From Agromyces atrinae (GTDB lineage Bacteria; Actinomycetota; Actinomycetes; Actinomycetales; Microbacteriaceae), in contig NZ_JACCBI010000001.1 of NCBI RefSeq assembly GCF_013407835.1, forward strand, positions 62,001-126,000: a stretch of 64,000 bases of DNA, in the 5' to 3' direction. Position 1 is the first letter of the stretch; every line of letters begins with the position of its first letter. Below the pieces are notes generated by a model. The model did not search any database. It saw only the letters and a list, made by a program, of their open reading frames with translations, and was not told the origin of the DNA. The position numbers and the translations under genes were made by a program. Positions 61,172-64,000 of this stretch are shown here, piece by piece.

Positions 61172-64000
61172 ATGTCCGAGTACGTCTCCCTCGACCCGTC
61201 GCAGCACGCCGTCCTCGCCCTCGCGGCCGGCCGGTCGGCTGCCGTGCTCGGTGCGCCCGGCAGCGGGAAGACGACGACAGCGGTCGAGTTCGTCGCCGAG
61301 CAGGTCGCACGGCACGGCGTCGATCCGGAAGACGTGCTCGTGCTCGCGCCGAACCGTGCGACGGCGACGGCGCTGCGCGATCGGCTCGCCGTGCGCATCG
61401 GCCGACCGACGAACGGTCCGATCGCGCGCACCGCCAACTCCATCGCCTTCCAGCTCGTGCGGCAGGCGTCCGAGGGCGATGTCGCTCTCCTCACGGGCGC
61501 CGAGCACGACCGCGTGATCGACGACCTCCTCGAGGGAGCGCTCGACGAGGGGCGCGGTCCCGCGTGGCCCGAGCACCTGTCGCCCGAGGTGCGTCGACTC
61601 CGCGGGTTCCGCACCGAGCTCCGTGACCTCGTGATGCGCACGGCGGAGTTCGGCATCGATCCTGCAGAGCTCGCGCGCGCCGCTCGGGCGACGGAGCGAC
61701 CCGAGTGGTCGGCCGCCGCCGAGTTCCTCGTCGAGTACTCCGACGTGAAGGACCAAGCGCTCGTGGGCCGCTTCGACTCGGCCGAGCTCTCGGCGTTCGC
61801 CGCCCGACTGCTCCTCGACACGACTCCCGATGATGCCCCCCGCGTCCTCGGCGGGCTCGCGCGCGTGCGCCTCATCGTCGTCGACGACGCGCAAGAGGCG
61901 ACGGAGTCGGTCATCGCGCTCCTCCGTGGTTTCGCCGCTCGCGGTGCGGCGATCGTCGCATTCGGTGACCCCGACGTCGGCGTCAACGGCTTCCGCGGCG
62001 GTCGGGCCGACCTCCTCGGCTCGCTCGCCACGACCCTCGGGCTGGGCGACGCCGATCGCTTCGTCCTCGACCATATCTATCGCGGTCGCCCCGCCATCCG
62101 CGCGGTCGTCGCCGAGGTCAGTGGTCACATCGGTGCATCCCTCGCCGGGCCCCAACGCCGCGCGACCCTCGTCTCTCCCTCCGACGAGCCGGGTGCCGCG
62201 GTCGTCCGCATCGACGCACCTTCGCACGCCGCCGAGTGCGGCCGCATCGCCGCGCTGCTCCGCGAGCGACACCTCCTCGGCGACGTGCCGTGGTCGCAGA
62301 TGACTGTCGTCGCGCGCTCCGGCGCCGACATCGCGGGCATCGAGAGGGCGCTCGCGCTCGTCGACGTCCCGACGCGCGGTTCGGTCGCGCGCTCGGCGCT
62401 CCGCGACGAGCCGGGAGCCCGGCCGCTCCTCACCGCAGCGGCCCTCGTGCTCGGTCGGAACGAGCTCGACGCTCCCCTCGCCGCCGAACTGCTGCTCGGA
62501 CCGCTCGGCTCGCTCGACGGCGTCGGTCTCCGCCGCCTGCGGCTCGCTCTCCGCCAGCGGGAACTGGGAGCCGGGGGTACGCGCACGAGCGACGAGCTCC
62601 TCGTGCTCGGCCTCGCCGACCCCGATCAGCTCGCCGAGATCGACGCCCCGAGTGCGCGTCGGGCGGCACGTCTCGCCCGCACGCTGCGCTCGGCGTCAGC
62701 CGTCGCTGCGGCATCCGGGTCGATCGAGGACGTGCTCTGGGCCCTGTGGGAGGGCAGCGGTCTCGCCGAGGCGTGGGGCACGCAGGCCGCCGGTCACGGA
62801 GTGCTCGCCGAAGAGGCGAACCGTGCTCTCGACGGTGCCGTCGCGCTCTTCTCCTCGGCGCAGCGATTCGTCGAGCGCACCCCCGACGCCCCCGCACGGC
62901 GTTTCGTCGACGACGTGCTCGGCGCCGACGTGCCCGAGGACTCCCTCGCTCCGCAGCGCGGCGGCGAACACGTCTTCGTCACGACGCCTCCCGGCCTCAT
63001 CGGGCGCTCGTTCGACACGGTCGTCATCGCTGGACTGCAATCGGGTGTGTGGCCGAACCTCCGTCCTCGGGGGTCGCTCCTGCACGCCGATCTGCTGCCC
63101 GACGTCGTCCACGCACTGCGCGAGAGAGCGCCGCTTCCCGACGTCGTCCGCCCGGTCGACGAGCGAGCCCGGGTGCGCGCCGACGAACTGCGGCTCTTCG
63201 CCCTCGCGGCATCGCGTGCCGAACGCCTGCTCGTGCTCACGTGCACGAGCAACGACGACGAGCAGCCGTCGCCGCTCATGCGATTCGCCCCCGTCGACGC
63301 CCCGTTCGCCCGGTCGCGGCCCCTCCACCTGCGCGGTCTCGTCGGGGCTCTCCGACGTGAACTCGCGGCGACCGGTGATCGGTCGGCGGCATCCGCTCTC
63401 GGCACGCTCGCACGCGAGAACGTCGCCGGCGCAGATCCGGCCGAGTGGTACGGGCTCGCAGCACCGTCGACGACCGCGCCGCTCGTCGATCTCGACGGCG
63501 ACCCCGAGGCGAAGGTCTCGATCTCGCCGTCGCAGATCGAGAAGGCCGAGGAGTCGCCGCTCGCGTGGTTCGTCGACCAGATGGCGTCGCCGCCGCGCGG
63601 CGTGGCCGCATCGCTCGGAACCCTCGTGCACGCCGTCGTCGAGTCCGCGGCCGACTCGGGCGACATCGATGCCGAGACACTCGATCGTCACGTCGACGAC
63701 CGCTGGGGCGAGCTGCGATTCGAGGCCGACTGGCTCGCGGAGCGCGAGCGCGAGAAGGTGCGGCGCATGACGCGGGGAGCAGCCGAGTACCTCGCGCAGT
63801 TCGCCGACGACACGAAGGTGCTCGTCTCGAGCGAGAGCTCGTTCACGATCGAGTTCGATCAGTTCGTCGTACGCGGAACGATCGACCGCGTCGAGCGTTC
63901 GGGCGATGGCACCCTCGTCATCGTCGACCTCAAGACAGGAAAGAGTGTGCCCGCGATCAAGGGGATGTCGGAGAACGCGCAGCTCGGTGCCTACCAGCTC
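61172..64000 (+). CDS. AdnA-like UvrD-type helicase with RecB nuclease domain (3' end outside window)
   Basis: The frame is open from ATG 61172 to the end of the window: 943 codons without stop. The N-terminus has GAPGSGKTTTAVEF (Walker A) and a DEAD-equivalent VDDAQEATES. Further helicase blocks lead to GLQSGVWPNLRPRGSLL. The C-terminal part is a RecB-family nuclease: GTLVHAVVE (His), VRGTIDRVER (Asp) and VIVDLKTGKS (Asp, Lys). This is the architecture of AdnA, one subunit of the actinobacterial AdnAB end-resection motor. An adnB gene would be expected just past the window. Neighbours DUF3107, ferritin-like and rhlE agree. TAGGTT precedes the ATG. Confidence 0.9.
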   Translation, partial: MSEYVSLDPSQHAVLALAAGRSAAVLGAPGSGKTTTAVEFVAEQVARHGVDPEDVLVLAPNRATATALRDRLAVRIGRPTNGPIARTANSIAFQLVRQASEGDVALLTGAEHDRVIDDLLEGALDEGRGPAWPEHLSPEVRRLRGFRTELRDLVMRTAEFGIDPAELARAARATERPEWSAAAEFLVEYSDVKDQALVGRFDSAELSAFAARLLLDTTPDDAPRVLGGLARVRLIVVDDAQEATESVIALLRGFAARGAAIVAFGDPDVGVNGFRGGRADLLGSLATTLGLGDADRFVLDHIYRGRPAIRAVVAEVSGHIGASLAGPQRRATLVSPSDEPGAAVVRIDAPSHAAECGRIAALLRERHLLGDVPWSQMTVVARSGADIAGIERALALVDVPTRGSVARSALRDEPGARPLLTAAALVLGRNELDAPLAAELLLGPLGSLDGVGLRRLRLALRQRELGAGGTRTSDELLVLGLADPDQLAEIDAPSARRAARLARTLRSASAVAAASGSIEDVLWALWEGSGLAEAWGTQAAGHGVLAEEANRALDGAVALFSSAQRFVERTPDAPARRFVDDVLGADVPEDSLAPQRGGEHVFVTTPPGLIGRSFDTVVIAGLQSGVWPNLRPRGSLLHADLLPDVVHALRERAPLPDVVRPVDERARVRADELRLFALAASRAERLLVLTCTSNDDEQPSPLMRFAPVDAPFARSRPLHLRGLVGALRRELAATGDRSAASALGTLARENVAGADPAEWYGLAAPSTTAPLVDLDGDPEAKVSISPSQIEKAEESPLAWFVDQMASPPRGVAASLGTLVHAVVESAADSGDIDAETLDRHVDDRWGELRFEADWLAEREREKVRRMTRGAAEYLAQFADDTKVLVSSESSFTIEFDQFVVRGTIDRVERSGDGTLVIVDLKTGKSVPAIKGMSENAQLGAYQL

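Overview
The window is a gene-dense, very GC-rich stretch of an actinobacterial chromosome, most likely from Microbacteriaceae. The grounds are DUF3117, DUF3107 and TIGR02611 family proteins, an actinobacterial-type DapD, a TatB gene near mrp, an AdnA-like helicase-nuclease next to DUF3107, a ferritin-like protein and a DEAD-box helicase, and many genes preceded by a TAnnnT hexamer only 6-7 nt before the start codon (leaderless transcripts). No rRNA, tRNA, CRISPR, IS element or prophage was seen. No gap between genes exceeds 300 bases.

Layout. 1-5.3 kb: the 3' part of citrate synthase, the sbcD-sbcC repair operon and a small unknown gene. 5.4-13.2 kb: a co-directional catabolic cluster made of a flavin reductase, an ABC importer of the SsuABC/TauABC/THI5 type, a RutA-like flavin monooxygenase, a RutB-like cysteine amidohydrolase, an NtaA/SnaA-type flavin monooxygenase and an MFS transporter. 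Several junctions are GTGA overlaps. This is the best candidate for an undescribed pathway. 13.3-18.1 kb: glutamate dehydrogenase, with a four-half-site GlnR-like element upstream, and a SWIM/SNF2 helicase. 18.1-30 kb: a heterodimeric ABC exporter, a decarboxylase-like/SDR pair, small metabolic genes, a DnaQ-BRCT protein, a DUF429 gene and a 13E12-type HNH gene. 30-37 kb: a DUF2207 membrane protein, glutaminase-STAS, a BCCT transporter and a carboxylesterase. 37-44.5 kb: penicillin acylase, dapD and dapE (lysine/peptidoglycan), a PIG-V-like glycosyltransferase, DUF3117, an O-methyltransferase and tatB. 44.5-49.1 kb: an aldehyde dehydrogenase, a GPH-type transporter and a sphingosine-1-phosphate-lyase-like enzyme, which look inserted between tatB and mrp. 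49.1-57.5 kb: a lipoprotein-mrp-DUF1003-MgtE-like operon, small membrane proteins, aminopeptidase P, a membrane endonuclease/phosphatase and a PHP phosphoesterase. 57.5-64 kb: a branched palindromic element, DUF805, DEAD-box helicase, ferritin-like protein, DUF3107, and an AdnA-like helicase-nuclease that runs off the end.

Two regions keep a gene order I recall from mycobacteria: dapD-dapE-DUF3117-methyltransferase-tatB-mrp-DUF1003-MgtE, and rhlE-ferritin-like-DUF3107-adnA. The catabolic cluster, the S1P-lyase cassette and the HNH gene look like the accessory parts. Two sequence-level signals recur: leaderless -10 hexamers, and the word GGATG/CATCC placed where it forces otherwise uncommon codons.
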